Part shown: one piece after another, positions 33,509-42,411 of the stretch
Layout of the letters: every line of letters begins with the position of its first letter
Numbering within the stretch: position 1 is the first letter of the stretch
DNA from: a virus
Direction: 5' to 3' (one strand)
Length of the DNA: 57,640 nucleotides
IMG/VR virus record: IMGVR_UViG_3300032268_000454
Location: 1-57,640 of that record
Notes under the pieces: generated by a model
The model's database searches: none
What the model was told of the DNA's origin: nothing
What the model saw: the letters and a program-made list of their open reading frames with translations, nothing else
Position numbers and translations under genes: made by a program

Positions 33509-34204
33509 ATGATGGTTAGCATCGTCGACAGCGCGACATTTAAGCTGAATATAGGCACCGCCAACACCAACTCATACAATCTAAACCTTCGGAACCATTT
33601 TGTGGCTTCCTATCCCTATGTTGGGCCTGGCGCGACAGTGGAGATTACCGTACTAGGAAATATCGGAAGCACTTCCACGAGTGAATATGCATTGCAAACC
33701 GGCAGTTGGCCTGCCGGGACAAATTTAAAACTCATTCTCCCAGCTACAAGCGGGGGAAGTGGAAATAATCCTGCGAACGGGGTTATTGCTGGAAAAGGTG
33801 GAAATGCAATCACTACTGGTTGTTGCGATATTTATGCCGCGGCCAGCTCTTTTAATCCGGGAGGTCCGGCTATTCTATTAAGTTATCCGCTTACTATTCA
33901 AAACAATGGCGTTATTGGTTCTGGGGGTACTGGCGGACAAGGAATTACCCAAAACCGAGATAACAACGCTCTTGGTGGTCACGGAGGTGGTGCGGGCATT
34001 GACCCAGGAAGCGGCGGTCAGGGTCGATACAATTACACCAATGGAGGATGGGTGAGTTCTTATCTTGTTGGCGGAACAAGTATCGGCGTAAACGCAGGCA
34101 ACCTAGGTCAGGGAGCCGGTGGCAGAGCGACTTCATCTGCTGTCGTAACGCAAGGCAACACACTAACAGTAATAGGAAACGCACTCCTAGGAGGCACAAG
34201 TTAA
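33509..34204 (+). CDS. glycine-rich adhesin-like protein, 231 aa
   Basis: The C-terminal half has G-S-G-G-T-G-G-Q-G, G-G-H-G-G-G-A-G and G-S-G-G-Q-G blocks after Y-P-L-T-I-Q-N-N-G-V-I-G. This is the polyglycine-loop style of distal fibre adhesins such as the gp38-type receptor-binding proteins. Two adjacent Cys and little charge suggest a compact exposed domain. Likely a receptor-binding tip. It lies four bases after the preceding fibre gene. Confidence 0.6.
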   Translation: MMVSIVDSATFKLNIGTANTNSYNLNLRNHFVASYPYVGPGATVEITVLGNIGSTSTSEYALQTGSWPAGTNLKLILPATSGGSGNNPANGVIAGKGGNAITTGCCDIYAAASSFNPGGPAILLSYPLTIQNNGVIGSGGTGGQGITQNRDNNALGGHGGGAGIDPGSGGQGRYNYTNGGWVSSYLVGGTSIGVNAGNLGQGAGGRATSSAVVTQGNTLTVIGNALLGGTS

Positions 34205-34207
34205 ATT

Positions 34208-35032
34208 ATGGCTCTACTCGCATCTACACTCCCAGCCGGTACAAAGTACGCAACCCCGCAAGAGTTGCTGTCTTTGTTCGCCGAAAACCTTTCCGTTCCA
34301 GCTTCGGACGCCAGCGTATTTGTTCTCAGCACAACGGCCCCGAACGATCAGTCCAAGATCTGGTTGGATTCTTCCACAGCCAATCCGACTCTTAAGATTT
34401 ATAACGGCGGGTGGATTTCGATCAGCGCTCAGAACACGTTTACCAGCGGGTTTACTGTGTCGGGCGGAAACGTTCGGTTGATCAACCCCGCGCTCTCGAT
34501 TGACAACACAGGCACGTATGCGGGACGAGTGGGTGTCGGAACCGAGACACCTACGACAAAGTTGGATGTGGTTGGGGCGATTAAAACCGACACTTCTATT
34601 ACCACTCCCGCTTTGATTCACCCCACAAGTGGAACTTTAGCAATAACTGGCGGTCTTTCTACGACCGGCGGTATTACCATGTCGAGCGGAAGCCTTAGCA
34701 TTACGGCCGGAGCTATTACCGCGTCGGGCAACATCACCTCTTCTGGGGGCACTCTTTCCGCTACTGCGATCAGTGTAGGCACAGGAGCCATCACGGGAGG
34801 ATCGCTCGCCCTTACGGCAGCCTCGATTACCTCGGCCGGATTGTTGACTGCGGCTAACATCACAACGGCAGGAGTTTTAACCGCAGGGAGCATCGTTCTA
34901 CCTTCGGCAACAACGGCTACAACAAGTGTTTCTGCTGGTGGTGCGGCAGCCCTTCCGGCAACTCCTGTTGGCTATCTTCAAGTAACAATTAACGGAACGA
35001 TTAGAAAGATTCCTTTCTACCCGAACACCTAA
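34208..35032 (+). CDS. tail fibre protein with beta-repeat shaft, 274 aa
   Basis: The N-terminal 90 residues include a D-Q-S-K-I-W-L-D-S-S-T segment common at the start of phage fibre modules. A G-V-G-T-E-T-P-T-T-K-L-D-V-V-G-A-I segment follows, then a long Thr/Ser/Gly/Ile shaft of alternating I-T-x-G, S-I-T and G-T-L repeats. The end G-Y-L-Q-V-T-I-N-G-T-I-R-K-I-P-F-Y is a conserved-looking cap in environmental phage fibres. Stop and the next start overlap by one base (TAATG). Confidence 0.65.
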   Translation: MALLASTLPAGTKYATPQELLSLFAENLSVPASDASVFVLSTTAPNDQSKIWLDSSTANPTLKIYNGGWISISAQNTFTSGFTVSGGNVRLINPALSIDNTGTYAGRVGVGTETPTTKLDVVGAIKTDTSITTPALIHPTSGTLAITGGLSTTGGITMSSGSLSITAGAITASGNITSSGGTLSATAISVGTGAITGGSLALTAASITSAGLLTAANITTAGVLTAGSIVLPSATTATTSVSAGGAAALPATPVGYLQVTINGTIRKIPFYPNT

Positions 35033-36756
35033 TGACATTTGGCGAAATCAAATCTGAAATCGCACGCGTCGTTGATAATGGAGTTCCGTCAACGGATGCT
35101 CGCGTTGTTCAGCGTGTAAACCAGGCCCAGCGTCGGCTCCATGCTATTCGCGCATGGTTGGGTACGATCGCTAAGTATAAAGTGGACGTCACAACCGGTG
35201 TCTTTACTTTGCCTCCGCAGTTGGAGTCCATTGTTCGAGTAGCCAAGAATAACAACGCAAACCTAGGTTCCGGTAACGTACTTCTTTGCGACAACGCTTA
35301 TGTCTTTATTCACGATGACGGGGATCTCGTACCTTTAAACTTCGAACCTATCGGGTCTACGGCCAACGTTATTCAATTCAGAATCGACGCTTCCGTAAGC
35401 CCCGCGCCTACAAGCGTTGTGGTTACGGGCAAAAAGAAAATGGTCGAGGTAGAGAATGATGGAGACGAACTCATCATTGCCGATCTTGAAGCTCTCAAGC
35501 TGATGGTTCTTGCGTTGTGGCGTGAAGAAAACAACCAAATCGACATGGCTACAAGTCTCCAGGCAAAAGCCGTGGAGCATCTGGCCTACAAAACGGACAT
35601 GTCGGTTGAAGAAGCTCGCCGGCTTGTTTATCAATCCAAACTTTCAACGCACCCTGTTGGTAGCATGGGTTATGTCCGAGCCAAGCTCGGCTTGGATCTT
35701 GAGTTTGGTATCAAGCTTGAGGACGCAAAGCTGTTTGACCTGGTCAACAAAGCTCAAGATCTCTTGATCACTAAGAAGCGGCTTTTGCTTTCCTCTTTGC
35801 GTTACGGAGTAAAAGATGGCCTGGCCCTCCCGACTTACAGCTACATCGTTTCCGACACAGCTATGCTTCCCGTGTCCAATTACCAGATCGTAAAGCTTGT
35901 CGTTCTCGCAATTACAGCCATTTCACTATCATCCAAAAACGCCCAGCTTAGCCTGGACCAAGCGGCCAAGTTTGAGGCTGAAGCCATCAAGATGTTGGAA
36001 GAAGAGCTCAATGTGGAGCTGGAATCCAAACGGCACGGAACTTATACAACGGCTTTATCTACGGCCATCCCGGGGACGCTAGGGTATATGAAAGCTCGTT
36101 TCGCCCTGGAAGCGCCATTGGGTTTGCGTCTGTCTGACTCAGAGTTGACCCGATTTATCAACCAAAGCGAAGAGCAGTGCATGCGGATGGGTACTTTTGT
36201 AGGTACGATCAAAACTTACACCCTGACAATCGACCAGAAGGATGGGCTTGTTTACGTTCCTAATGATGTGGAAGCCATTCTCGGAGCAACCTTTAACGGA
36301 TCTCCGATCCCTGTGTACGACGAGTTTTATGATTTCAAGGAAAACGGACCTGGCTACCAACAGACCGAGATCGATACCTACAACACCCAGAACCTAACAG
36401 CTTCTCCTTGCCTGATCGCAAGAGGAGAGACCCGGATCGATAACGTCCAGTACCGCGCATACTTCATTCGAGGAAACTGGGCCAACAGTTCTTATGTCCG
36501 TCTTCTGGTCAAGAAGCGTCCAGTCTACAAGACCTTGGATAGCGATGTGATGAGCATCAAAAACTACCCAGCTATTTTCAATATGGCCTTGGCTGCTTTG
36601 ACCATGACAAGCAATGCCGAGCAGTCAGTTATGCACGAGCAAAAGGCGCTACTACTTCTCCGTGATGAGTTGCGGGAATCCAAGTCAGGAGAGCACCACT
36701 CGATCCGCGTTCAGGCTGAGAACTTCGCCCTCGGCGGCGTTATCCCGATCATATGA
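35032..36756 (+). CDS. head-tail adaptor-like protein with three tandem repeats, 574 aa
   Basis: Three copies of an adaptor-type unit can be traced. Start helices: R-V-V-Q-R-V-N-Q-A-Q-R-R-L at about residue 23, K-L-F-D-L-V-N-K-A-Q-D-L-L at about 235, and E-L-T-R-F-I-N-Q-S-E-E-Q-C at about 370. Two of them follow a G-[YS]-M-[GK]-x-R-[AF]-x-L-x-L-E linker. Late helices with L-x-A-I-T/L-A-A-L and E-A-x-x-M-L-x-E-E recur too. Single units are what podoviruses use as a connector ring between portal and nozzle. A triple unit in one chain is not familiar to me. Assignment as tail tubular A/adaptor relative is inferred. Confidence 0.6.
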   Translation: MTFGEIKSEIARVVDNGVPSTDARVVQRVNQAQRRLHAIRAWLGTIAKYKVDVTTGVFTLPPQLESIVRVAKNNNANLGSGNVLLCDNAYVFIHDDGDLVPLNFEPIGSTANVIQFRIDASVSPAPTSVVVTGKKKMVEVENDGDELIIADLEALKLMVLALWREENNQIDMATSLQAKAVEHLAYKTDMSVEEARRLVYQSKLSTHPVGSMGYVRAKLGLDLEFGIKLEDAKLFDLVNKAQDLLITKKRLLLSSLRYGVKDGLALPTYSYIVSDTAMLPVSNYQIVKLVVLAITAISLSSKNAQLSLDQAAKFEAEAIKMLEEELNVELESKRHGTYTTALSTAIPGTLGYMKARFALEAPLGLRLSDSELTRFINQSEEQCMRMGTFVGTIKTYTLTIDQKDGLVYVPNDVEAILGATFNGSPIPVYDEFYDFKENGPGYQQTEIDTYNTQNLTASPCLIARGETRIDNVQYRAYFIRGNWANSSYVRLLVKKRPVYKTLDSDVMSIKNYPAIFNMALAALTMTSNAEQSVMHEQKALLLLRDELRESKSGEHHSIRVQAENFALGGVIPII

Positions 36757-38105
36757 GCGAGATTATCGCCCCGGTAAACGTTATCGGGGACTCCGCGATT
36801 GGCGTTGCGTCAACCGTCACAAGCGGGGAGACAGTCACTCCGGTCACAGTAATTGGAAGTTCTGCAATAGGTGGCAGTGCTTCGGTTGATAGCGGCGATA
36901 TCGCGGTTGTGGCTGGCAATCTTTCAGCCATTGATATTGTTTCCAACAACATCAACAGCGTTGTAACGGATGCGAACAACATAACTTCAATCAACACTGT
37001 CGCGGCGAGCAACACGCAGGTCGTAAACGTTTCGAACAATATGACTAAGGTTCAAACCGTTTATGACAAGCTCGGCGAGCTAAATCGGTACTACACAACT
37101 TTCTTGGGGACTAGCGCGACAGACCCAACACTTCGCCTGGACGGGTCGGCAGTTCAAACAGGGGACTTGTACTACTCGACCTCAATGCCAGGGATGAAGG
37201 TAAAGACAGCTACGGGGTGGGAGGCGTCTGGCTCTGGCATCTCAGGATCTTTTAAGTTTTCAGCTGGGTCAGCTGCAGCTCCATCCATTACAACTTTTGG
37301 GGACGAAGATACAGGAGTGTTTTTCCCAGCAGCCAATACAACGGCGCTTACAACGAACGGAGTCGAGCGTCTTCGAATTGGACCTACTGGAACAGTCACA
37401 ATAGGGGGAGAGATTTCAGCTACGGGTGGACTAACTGGAAATGTTACTGGAAATGCTTCAACTGCTACAGCGCTAGCCACGGGAAGAACAATCGGAATGA
37501 CGGGAGATGTTTCATACACATCAGCTGCGTTTAATGGTTCAGCTAATGTCACTGGAACTGCGACTTTAGCCACTACCGGGGTTACAGCTGGGAGTTACGG
37601 GAGCGTTGATTCCGCGACTTCTACTAACCGTATTCCGACTATTACAGTCGATACTAAGGGCAGAATAACCAATATTGGTACTGGCGTGATTTATAAAGTC
37701 CCAGCAGCTGGGATCGCTGATGGACTAGGCGCAGGTAGAACAATTGGGATGACTGGCGATGTTACTTACACATCGGCCGCGTTTGATGGCTCGGCTAATG
37801 TGACCGGGACAGCAACACTCGCTTCCACCGGGGTTACAGCGGGTAGCTACGGAAGCACCTCAGCTATTCCTTCCATTACGGTCGATGCTAAGGGAAGGGT
37901 TACTTCGATTTCAAATAACTCAATCACGGTAGCTGCTGGGGCCGTCGGGGGTGGAACTGATAGAATTTTCTGGGAGAATGATCAGGTTGTGACGACGAGC
38001 TACACACTAACTTCAAACAAGAACGCTGTGACTGCTGGTCCGATCACCGTAAACACAGGAGTCACAGTAACAATTCCGACAGGCGGGGTTTGGACGGTGG
38101 TTTAA
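36753..38105 (+). CDS. long tail fibre protein with internal duplication, 450 aa
   Basis: An N-terminal beta head is followed by a helical stalk with N-N-I/L heptads (A-I-D-I-V-S-N-N-I-N-S-V-V-T-D-A-N-N-I), like the stalk of T7-type fibres, and then modules. A segment G-R-T-I-G-M-T-G-D-V-[ST]-Y-T-S-A-A-F occurs twice, 84 residues apart. Each copy is followed by G-V-T-A-G-S-Y-G-S and a P-[TS]-I-T-V-D-[TA]-K-G-R strand. Likely receptor contact. Starts by ATGA overlap with the adaptor gene. Confidence 0.75.
   Translation: MSEIIAPVNVIGDSAIGVASTVTSGETVTPVTVIGSSAIGGSASVDSGDIAVVAGNLSAIDIVSNNINSVVTDANNITSINTVAASNTQVVNVSNNMTKVQTVYDKLGELNRYYTTFLGTSATDPTLRLDGSAVQTGDLYYSTSMPGMKVKTATGWEASGSGISGSFKFSAGSAAAPSITTFGDEDTGVFFPAANTTALTTNGVERLRIGPTGTVTIGGEISATGGLTGNVTGNASTATALATGRTIGMTGDVSYTSAAFNGSANVTGTATLATTGVTAGSYGSVDSATSTNRIPTITVDTKGRITNIGTGVIYKVPAAGIADGLGAGRTIGMTGDVTYTSAAFDGSANVTGTATLASTGVTAGSYGSTSAIPSITVDAKGRVTSISNNSITVAAGAVGGGTDRIFWENDQVVTTSYTLTSNKNAVTAGPITVNTGVTVTIPTGGVWTVV
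37476..37860 (+). repeat. two-copy coding repeat in fibre gene
   Basis: About 130 bases at 37476-37608 recur at 37728-37860 (252-base period) with many silent differences. The protein repeat is therefore old or under selection, not a recent DNA duplication. Confidence 0.65.
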
Positions 38106-38106
38106 T

Positions 38107-38730
38107 ATGCCTATCTCAATTGATGGAGCTGGGGTGATAACTGGTCTATCCGGCGGAGGCTTGCCCGATGGCAGTATTCATACAGCTGACATTGCGGACA
38201 GCGCAATCACAACTGCAAAGATTGCTGCCGGTGCAGTTATCCCAGCCGATCTCGCGCAACCAATGACACTTATGACTGGTGTTGCGGCAAGCACTACCTC
38301 TGTTGTTTATACCGGCATTCCTAGTTGGGCTAAAAGAATAACAATCATGTTTTACGAAATATCCATCACAGGAGCCAACCATATTCTTGTTCGCTTGGGG
38401 ACTTCGAGCGGTTTCGAACAAACAGGATATAAATCGCAAATGTCAGTCACTAACGTAGGCAGCGCGACCGCAAATAGTACGATAGGCTTTATAATGCACT
38501 GGCCAGAAGCTACTTCTCTTTCTAACGGCACAATGACAATTAGTCATATGGGGAGCAACGTGTGGACATCCTCAGGTACTTACGCGTGGACCGGCAGTAC
38601 GAACTCTACAATTATGTCTGGTGGGTCAAAAGTTCTTACGACGGGTGTTTTAGATCGAGTTCAAATTCTATCTGCGAATGGATCGGATACATTCGACTCC
38701 GGCTCCGTCAACGTAATGTACGAAGGATAA
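38107..38730 (+). CDS. fibre-tip type protein, 207 aa
   Basis: The short head P-I-S-I-D-G-A-G-V-I-T-G-L and stalk segment A-D-I-A-D-S-A-I-T-T-A-K-I-A-A-G-A-V are standard in modular phage fibres. The C-terminal domain holds S-W-A-K-R-I-T-I-M-F and V-L-D-R-V-Q-I-L-S-A-N-G-S-D-T-F-D-S-G-S-V-N, a widely shared phage beta-sandwich. It probably forms a trimeric tip. Adjacent genes have the same head design, suggesting interchangeable tips. Confidence 0.7.
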   Translation: MPISIDGAGVITGLSGGGLPDGSIHTADIADSAITTAKIAAGAVIPADLAQPMTLMTGVAASTTSVVYTGIPSWAKRITIMFYEISITGANHILVRLGTSSGFEQTGYKSQMSVTNVGSATANSTIGFIMHWPEATSLSNGTMTISHMGSNVWTSSGTYAWTGSTNSTIMSGGSKVLTTGVLDRVQILSANGSDTFDSGSVNVMYEG

Positions 38731-38732
38731 TT

Positions 38733-39386
38733 ATGAGCCTACTAAAAGCCAACTCAGTTCAAATCGGCCAGTCAGCAACTGCTGCCGAAAACTTCACCCT
38801 CTCCGTCCCAGCATCACCCGATGGAACGATTAAGCTGGCGAGGGGTAATAGCGGTGCGACTACGCAGGATGTTCTCACTATAAACTCAAGCGGAGTTGTT
38901 TCATTCCCAAACAACTCAGCTGCTTATTCTCCGAATCCATTCTTTTTTCATAAAAGCGCAAATCAAACTGTTACATCTAATACAACGACTAAATGCACCT
39001 TTGACTCTACTTTATTTAATGTTAACTCAAGAATTACACTAGCTTCAAGTACCTTCACGCCAACTCTTGCTGGTTACTATAATATATCCGCTCAAATTCA
39101 CGCTGTGAATGGTGGATCTGGGGCTGGAGCAGCTATTGCTATCTATAAAAACGGTTCTGCTACAAATGGGATTCACGGGATAGTCGCAGTAAATGGTGCT
39201 GCAAGTTCTTCAACAACTATGGTTAGGGTGAACGGTATTATGAATTTTAATGGTAGTACAGATACTTTTGAAATCTACGGAACTACATACGCTACTTCTT
39301 GGCAAACTGGTTCTGGAACTGCGAATCAGGCTATAGCAAATTTAACCTATGCAACATTTGTCCAAGGGTTTTATTTAGGAACCTAA
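38733..39386 (+). CDS. fibre-tip protein with C1q-like domain, 217 aa
   Basis: The head S-L-L-K-A-N-S-V-Q-I-G-Q-S leads to a stalk strand and then a C-terminal jelly-roll of C1q/TNF type (T-P-T-L-A-G-Y-Y-N-I-S-A-Q-I, A-I-A-I-Y-K-N-G-S). Such trimeric domains occur at phage receptor-binding tips. I start at the ATG at 38733, two bases after the preceding stop. The open frame extends further upstream in the shadow of the previous gene. Confidence 0.7.
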   Translation: MSLLKANSVQIGQSATAAENFTLSVPASPDGTIKLARGNSGATTQDVLTINSSGVVSFPNNSAAYSPNPFFFHKSANQTVTSNTTTKCTFDSTLFNVNSRITLASSTFTPTLAGYYNISAQIHAVNGGSGAGAAIAIYKNGSATNGIHGIVAVNGAASSSTTMVRVNGIMNFNGSTDTFEIYGTTYATSWQTGSGTANQAIANLTYATFVQGFYLGT

Positions 39387-39387
39387 T

Positions 39388-40455
39388 ATGCCAACCTCAA
39401 TCCACGGAACTAACGGAATCACCTTCAACGACGGGTCAACGCAGAACACTCGTCCTGCGGTTGGTTTTCGAAACCGAATTATCAATGGTACAATGGTAGT
39501 TGATCAAAGAAGTTCTGGGAGCGCGGGCTCTGCTACGAATACTTCTAGATATACTAGTTCCGATAGATGGGCCTCTTTAACTGCTGCTGTCGGTGCAACA
39601 ATATGGACGCACCAAAGAGTCTTAACTGGGGATACGGATTTTCCATTTGCTTCAAGACTACAAAGAAACGCCGGAGCTTCAAACGTGGGGGAGGCGCTCA
39701 TCACTCAAGTTATTGAGTCTACAAATTGTAGAGATCTAGCAGGCCAATCAGCGACCTTGTCATTTTACGCTCTCAGGGGCGCTGACTTTTCTCCAACCTC
39801 ATCACTATTAACCGCTCAAGTTAGTTTTGGATCTGGAAATGATCAGGGTTTAGTCAGCGGAACTTTTGGGAGTTGGACATCGCAAACATTCGTCACTCTT
39901 CCCGTAAACCTAACAACTACTAGAACGAGGTATTCAACTACTGTAACCGTTCCGGTTGGTACAAATGAGATACTTGTTAGGTTCCTTGTAACCCCGACTG
40001 GGACAGCCGGAACAAATGACTGGTTTCAAGTTACCGGTGTTCAGTTTGAAGCTGGACCAAGTCCTACTGATTTCGAGCGTAGGCCGTTCGGTCTTGAGCT
40101 TGGGTTGTGTCAAAGGTACTATCAAAAAAGAGTTGGGGATTCATACTCTACTGGGGTTGTGGGTCAGGCATATGGCACAGCAACCGTTTATGGATCTGTC
40201 TCATTCACTCAAGAAATGAGAAGAGCTCCAGATGTCACGCTAAACCCAGTTGGATCAGCTGCGGGTACAATGTCATTTATGAACAATTTATTAGCTCATC
40301 CAGCAACAATGGGTACTATTTCAGCAAATACAATTCACGTAAATGGGTTCCAAATGTTGGGAACTGGATACACATCTGGGTTTACTGCTGGTAATGCAAG
40401 CCTTTTGTATAGAAATGGTCTTGGGGAAATATGGAATGCGAGCGCAGAATTATGA
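39388..40455 (+). CDS. fibre protein with carbohydrate-binding-like domain, 355 aa
   Basis: The head P-T-S-I-H-G-T-N-G-I-T-F-N-D-G-S-T-Q precedes G-F-R-N-R-I-I-N-G-T-M-V-V-D-Q-R-S-S-G, a start shared by many environmental phage proteins with a galactose-binding-like (CBM-type) jelly-roll. The core (Y-T-S-S-D-R-W to V-Q-F-E-A-G-P-S-P-T-D-F-E-R-R-P) fits that fold, and R-Y-Y-Q-K-R follows. It is the last large fibre gene of the cluster and probably recognises surface sugar. Confidence 0.72.
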   Translation: MPTSIHGTNGITFNDGSTQNTRPAVGFRNRIINGTMVVDQRSSGSAGSATNTSRYTSSDRWASLTAAVGATIWTHQRVLTGDTDFPFASRLQRNAGASNVGEALITQVIESTNCRDLAGQSATLSFYALRGADFSPTSSLLTAQVSFGSGNDQGLVSGTFGSWTSQTFVTLPVNLTTTRTRYSTTVTVPVGTNEILVRFLVTPTGTAGTNDWFQVTGVQFEAGPSPTDFERRPFGLELGLCQRYYQKRVGDSYSTGVVGQAYGTATVYGSVSFTQEMRRAPDVTLNPVGSAAGTMSFMNNLLAHPATMGTISANTIHVNGFQMLGTGYTSGFTAGNASLLYRNGLGEIWNASAEL

Positions 40456-40781
40456 GCGAGTATAAGTTAATTAAGAATTATCCAGACGGATCAATAAACA
40501 CTGTCTATAAAGTAGACAGTAATATATTTATTCCCTTTGACGAAGGGAATTTTAGCTACCAAGCCTATCTTAGGTGGCTGGACGAGGGTAACGTGCCGCT
40601 TCCCGCTGAAGAGCCTGAACCACCCGTAGCTCCCCAGGAGCCAGCCCCAGAACCTGAAGTAGAGCCAGTTTCCGAGGTAGCCCCGGCCCCAGAACCCGAG
40701 GTAGTACCGGCCCCAGAACCCGAAGCAGTGCCGGCCCCAGAGCAGGAAACCTCTGCATCTGAAAATGTTGTTGATCTGTAA
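40452..40781 (+). CDS. small protein with Pro-Glu repeat tail, 109 aa
   Basis: Residues 1-50 resemble the fibre-assembly-chaperone-like proteins found after phage fibre genes (Y-Q-A-Y-L-R-W-L-D-E-G-N). Residues 50-95 are a low-complexity acidic tail of P-A-P-E-P-E units with Val. The ATG overlaps the fibre stop as ATGA. A chaperone or stiff linker role is inferred. Confidence 0.55.
   Translation: MSEYKLIKNYPDGSINTVYKVDSNIFIPFDEGNFSYQAYLRWLDEGNVPLPAEEPEPPVAPQEPAPEPEVEPVSEVAPAPEPEVVPAPEPEAVPAPEQETSASENVVDL
40683..40746 (+). repeat. 24-bp tandem repeat coding the Pro-Glu tail
   Basis: Units starting CCGGCCCCAGA at 40683, 40707 and 40731 (period 24). Being in frame, copy number change would alter tail length by eight residues. 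Confidence 0.7.
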
Positions 40782-40799
40782 ACTATTACTGGCAGAATA
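40771..40799 (+). promoter_or_regulatory. promoter before the internal virion genes (TTGATC-N10-TACT)
   Basis: TTGATC (40771-40776), N10, TACT (40787-40790), N3, AGAATA (40794-40799), the same -10 as at 15103 and 55227. The TACT stands where the other late promoters have AGTA. It overlaps the preceding stop codon; the ATG at 40812 is 41 bases from the first T. Confidence 0.5.
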
Positions 40800-40811
40800 G
40801 TGACAATACAC

Positions 40812-41222
40812 ATGACCCCGGCCAATCCTCCCTTTATACAGGAAACCATTGATTTTGTGAAAGTCATGCTTCCTCACTGCCCGGAGCCGGAAAAGACCGT
40901 CCAGTGGCATATGCAGAATATGGCCATCGTTTTGGATCGGGACGTGAATAAACACAAAGCAGTGCAGGGGGTTGGTTTGTACCGTCGGGTTGATGACCCC
41001 GAGCAAGCGCGGGATCGCTGGAAGCACAATCCTAATGGCAAACTTCTATGGGTAGATTGGACAGTCAGTCTCCTACACGGCGGGCTTGGTCGCATGATCA
41101 AGCCTGTGTTTGAAACCCTTGGTCGCCCGACACACATTGGCTTTTCCAGACATAAACATTTTGATCGCATGTCGATCTACCCGGCGTCTTTCTTCGACCG
41201 GCTAGCCAGGATGGGGCTGTAA
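40812..41222 (+). CDS. hypothetical virion-region protein, 136 aa
   Basis: Unrecognised. Features are a helical start, V-Q-W-H-M-Q-N-M, G-V-G-L-Y-R-R-V-D-D-P and a C-terminal H-I-G-F-S-R-H-K-H-F-D-R-M-S-I-Y-P. It directly precedes the internal virion proteins, as small T7 gp13-type genes do, but sequence similarity is not visible. Start ATG at 40812 has no Shine-Dalgarno; a GTG at 40800 is also possible. Confidence 0.55.
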   Translation: MTPANPPFIQETIDFVKVMLPHCPEPEKTVQWHMQNMAIVLDRDVNKHKAVQGVGLYRRVDDPEQARDRWKHNPNGKLLWVDWTVSLLHGGLGRMIKPVFETLGRPTHIGFSRHKHFDRMSIYPASFFDRLARMGL

Positions 41223-41223
41223 T

Positions 41224-42408
41224 ATGGGCGGCAAGAAAAGTCCTCCTAAACCACCAGAACTTCAGGCTCCGAAGTTTTCTCAGATTGATCTGGAGAAACT
41301 TGGTCAGTTACTAAACCTGGATCTAAACGATCTTGGCTCTTACCTCAATGCGTACCCTGATTTCATGCAGCAACAGAGCGTCCTTGGCGACCTCGAAGGC
41401 TTCTCAGACGCAGCAAATCAATCGGCCCAGCGCACGCTTGAAGGCGTTGCCCCTGGGGTCATGGATAATCTTAAAACTGCGGCTGACACAGCTTCAGCCC
41501 AGATGCGGGGCGACATTCCTCAGGATGTGGAAGATCAATTGTTTGGGAGCGCAGCTTTTAGGGACTTTTCTTCAGGGGCAGGATCTTCCAGTCAAAGGGC
41601 TAGAAACCTTACGGCTCGTGACTTTGGAACCACCACGATGAATATGCAGAATGCGGGGCTCCAGAACTATCAAAACGTACTCGGTCTTGCCAACGCTTTG
41701 ACCCCCGTCAAATCGACGGATCTTTTGTTCAGCCCCGCAGATGTCCTAGCCCGTCAGGATGCGAATACGGCTATTGGGAATCAAGAGGTCGCGTTTAATA
41801 CGAACCTGACCAACTACACGACTACGTACAATAACGACATCGAGAATCAACAGCGGTACTACAACACCGGCATCAAGAACGAGCAGGCTATTGCGGATAC
41901 GAATACGGCGAATACCAACGCCATGAACAAGTACAACTACGACCTGATGAAGTTCCAACAGCAGGGCAGTAGTGGGCTCGGCAGTCTTATCGGTGGCGGT
42001 CTCGGGGCTATTGCCGGTTCTTTCATCGCTCCTGGAATCGGTACGATGGCCGGGGCAAAGATTGGTTCCGGTTTGGGTGGCGGTATCGAAGGCGCGGTCA
42101 GTGGCCAGGGCTTTGGTGGTTTGGCCAGTGGGTTGCTTTCCGGTGTATCCGCTTTGGGCGGTATCGGTGGTGGGGCGGCTGGTTCTTCTGGTGGATTGGG
42201 CGGGATGGGAAATCTTTTCGGTGGCTTGGGTGGAATTTTTGGTGGGGGCAGTGGAGGTGGTGGTATGGGCGGATCTTCTTCGTTCGGCACAACCCCGATC
42301 CCAAGGGCTGGTGGCCTTGGCGGTGGCGGAGCTGGAAGCTTCAACCCGTTTTCACCAAGTGCGCCTTGGTCTAGAGGTTCAGGGCAACCCTCGATATTTG
42401 GGAGATAA
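41224..42408 (+). CDS. internal virion protein with glycine-zipper region, 394 aa
   Basis: The first 250 residues are helical, with Gln/Asn-rich repeats (N-T-N-T-Y-N-N-D type). From about residue 250 onward it is Gly/Ala/Ser dominated (L-I-G-G-G-L-G-A-I-A-G-S-F-I-A-P-G-I-G-T-M-A-G-A-K-I-G-S-G-L-G-G-G style glycine zippers), a feature of ejected proteins that insert in the membrane. It begins two bases after the preceding stop. Role in DNA ejection is inferred from family behaviour and place. Confidence 0.68.
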   Translation: MGGKKSPPKPPELQAPKFSQIDLEKLGQLLNLDLNDLGSYLNAYPDFMQQQSVLGDLEGFSDAANQSAQRTLEGVAPGVMDNLKTAADTASAQMRGDIPQDVEDQLFGSAAFRDFSSGAGSSSQRARNLTARDFGTTTMNMQNAGLQNYQNVLGLANALTPVKSTDLLFSPADVLARQDANTAIGNQEVAFNTNLTNYTTTYNNDIENQQRYYNTGIKNEQAIADTNTANTNAMNKYNYDLMKFQQQGSSGLGSLIGGGLGAIAGSFIAPGIGTMAGAKIGSGLGGGIEGAVSGQGFGGLASGLLSGVSALGGIGGGAAGSSGGLGGMGNLFGGLGGIFGGGSGGGGMGGSSSFGTTPIPRAGGLGGGGAGSFNPFSPSAPWSRGSGQPSIFGR

Positions 42409-42411
42409 TTT

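Noticed and set aside
32902-40455. A diversity-generating retroelement acting on the fibre genes.
   Set aside because: No reverse transcriptase gene and no template/variable repeat pair rich in adenine substitutions is visible; the repeats differ mainly at silent sites.
40683-40746. A CRISPR-like or regulatory direct repeat array.
   Set aside because: The 24-base units are in frame within a gene and code a Pro-Glu tail, with no spacers.
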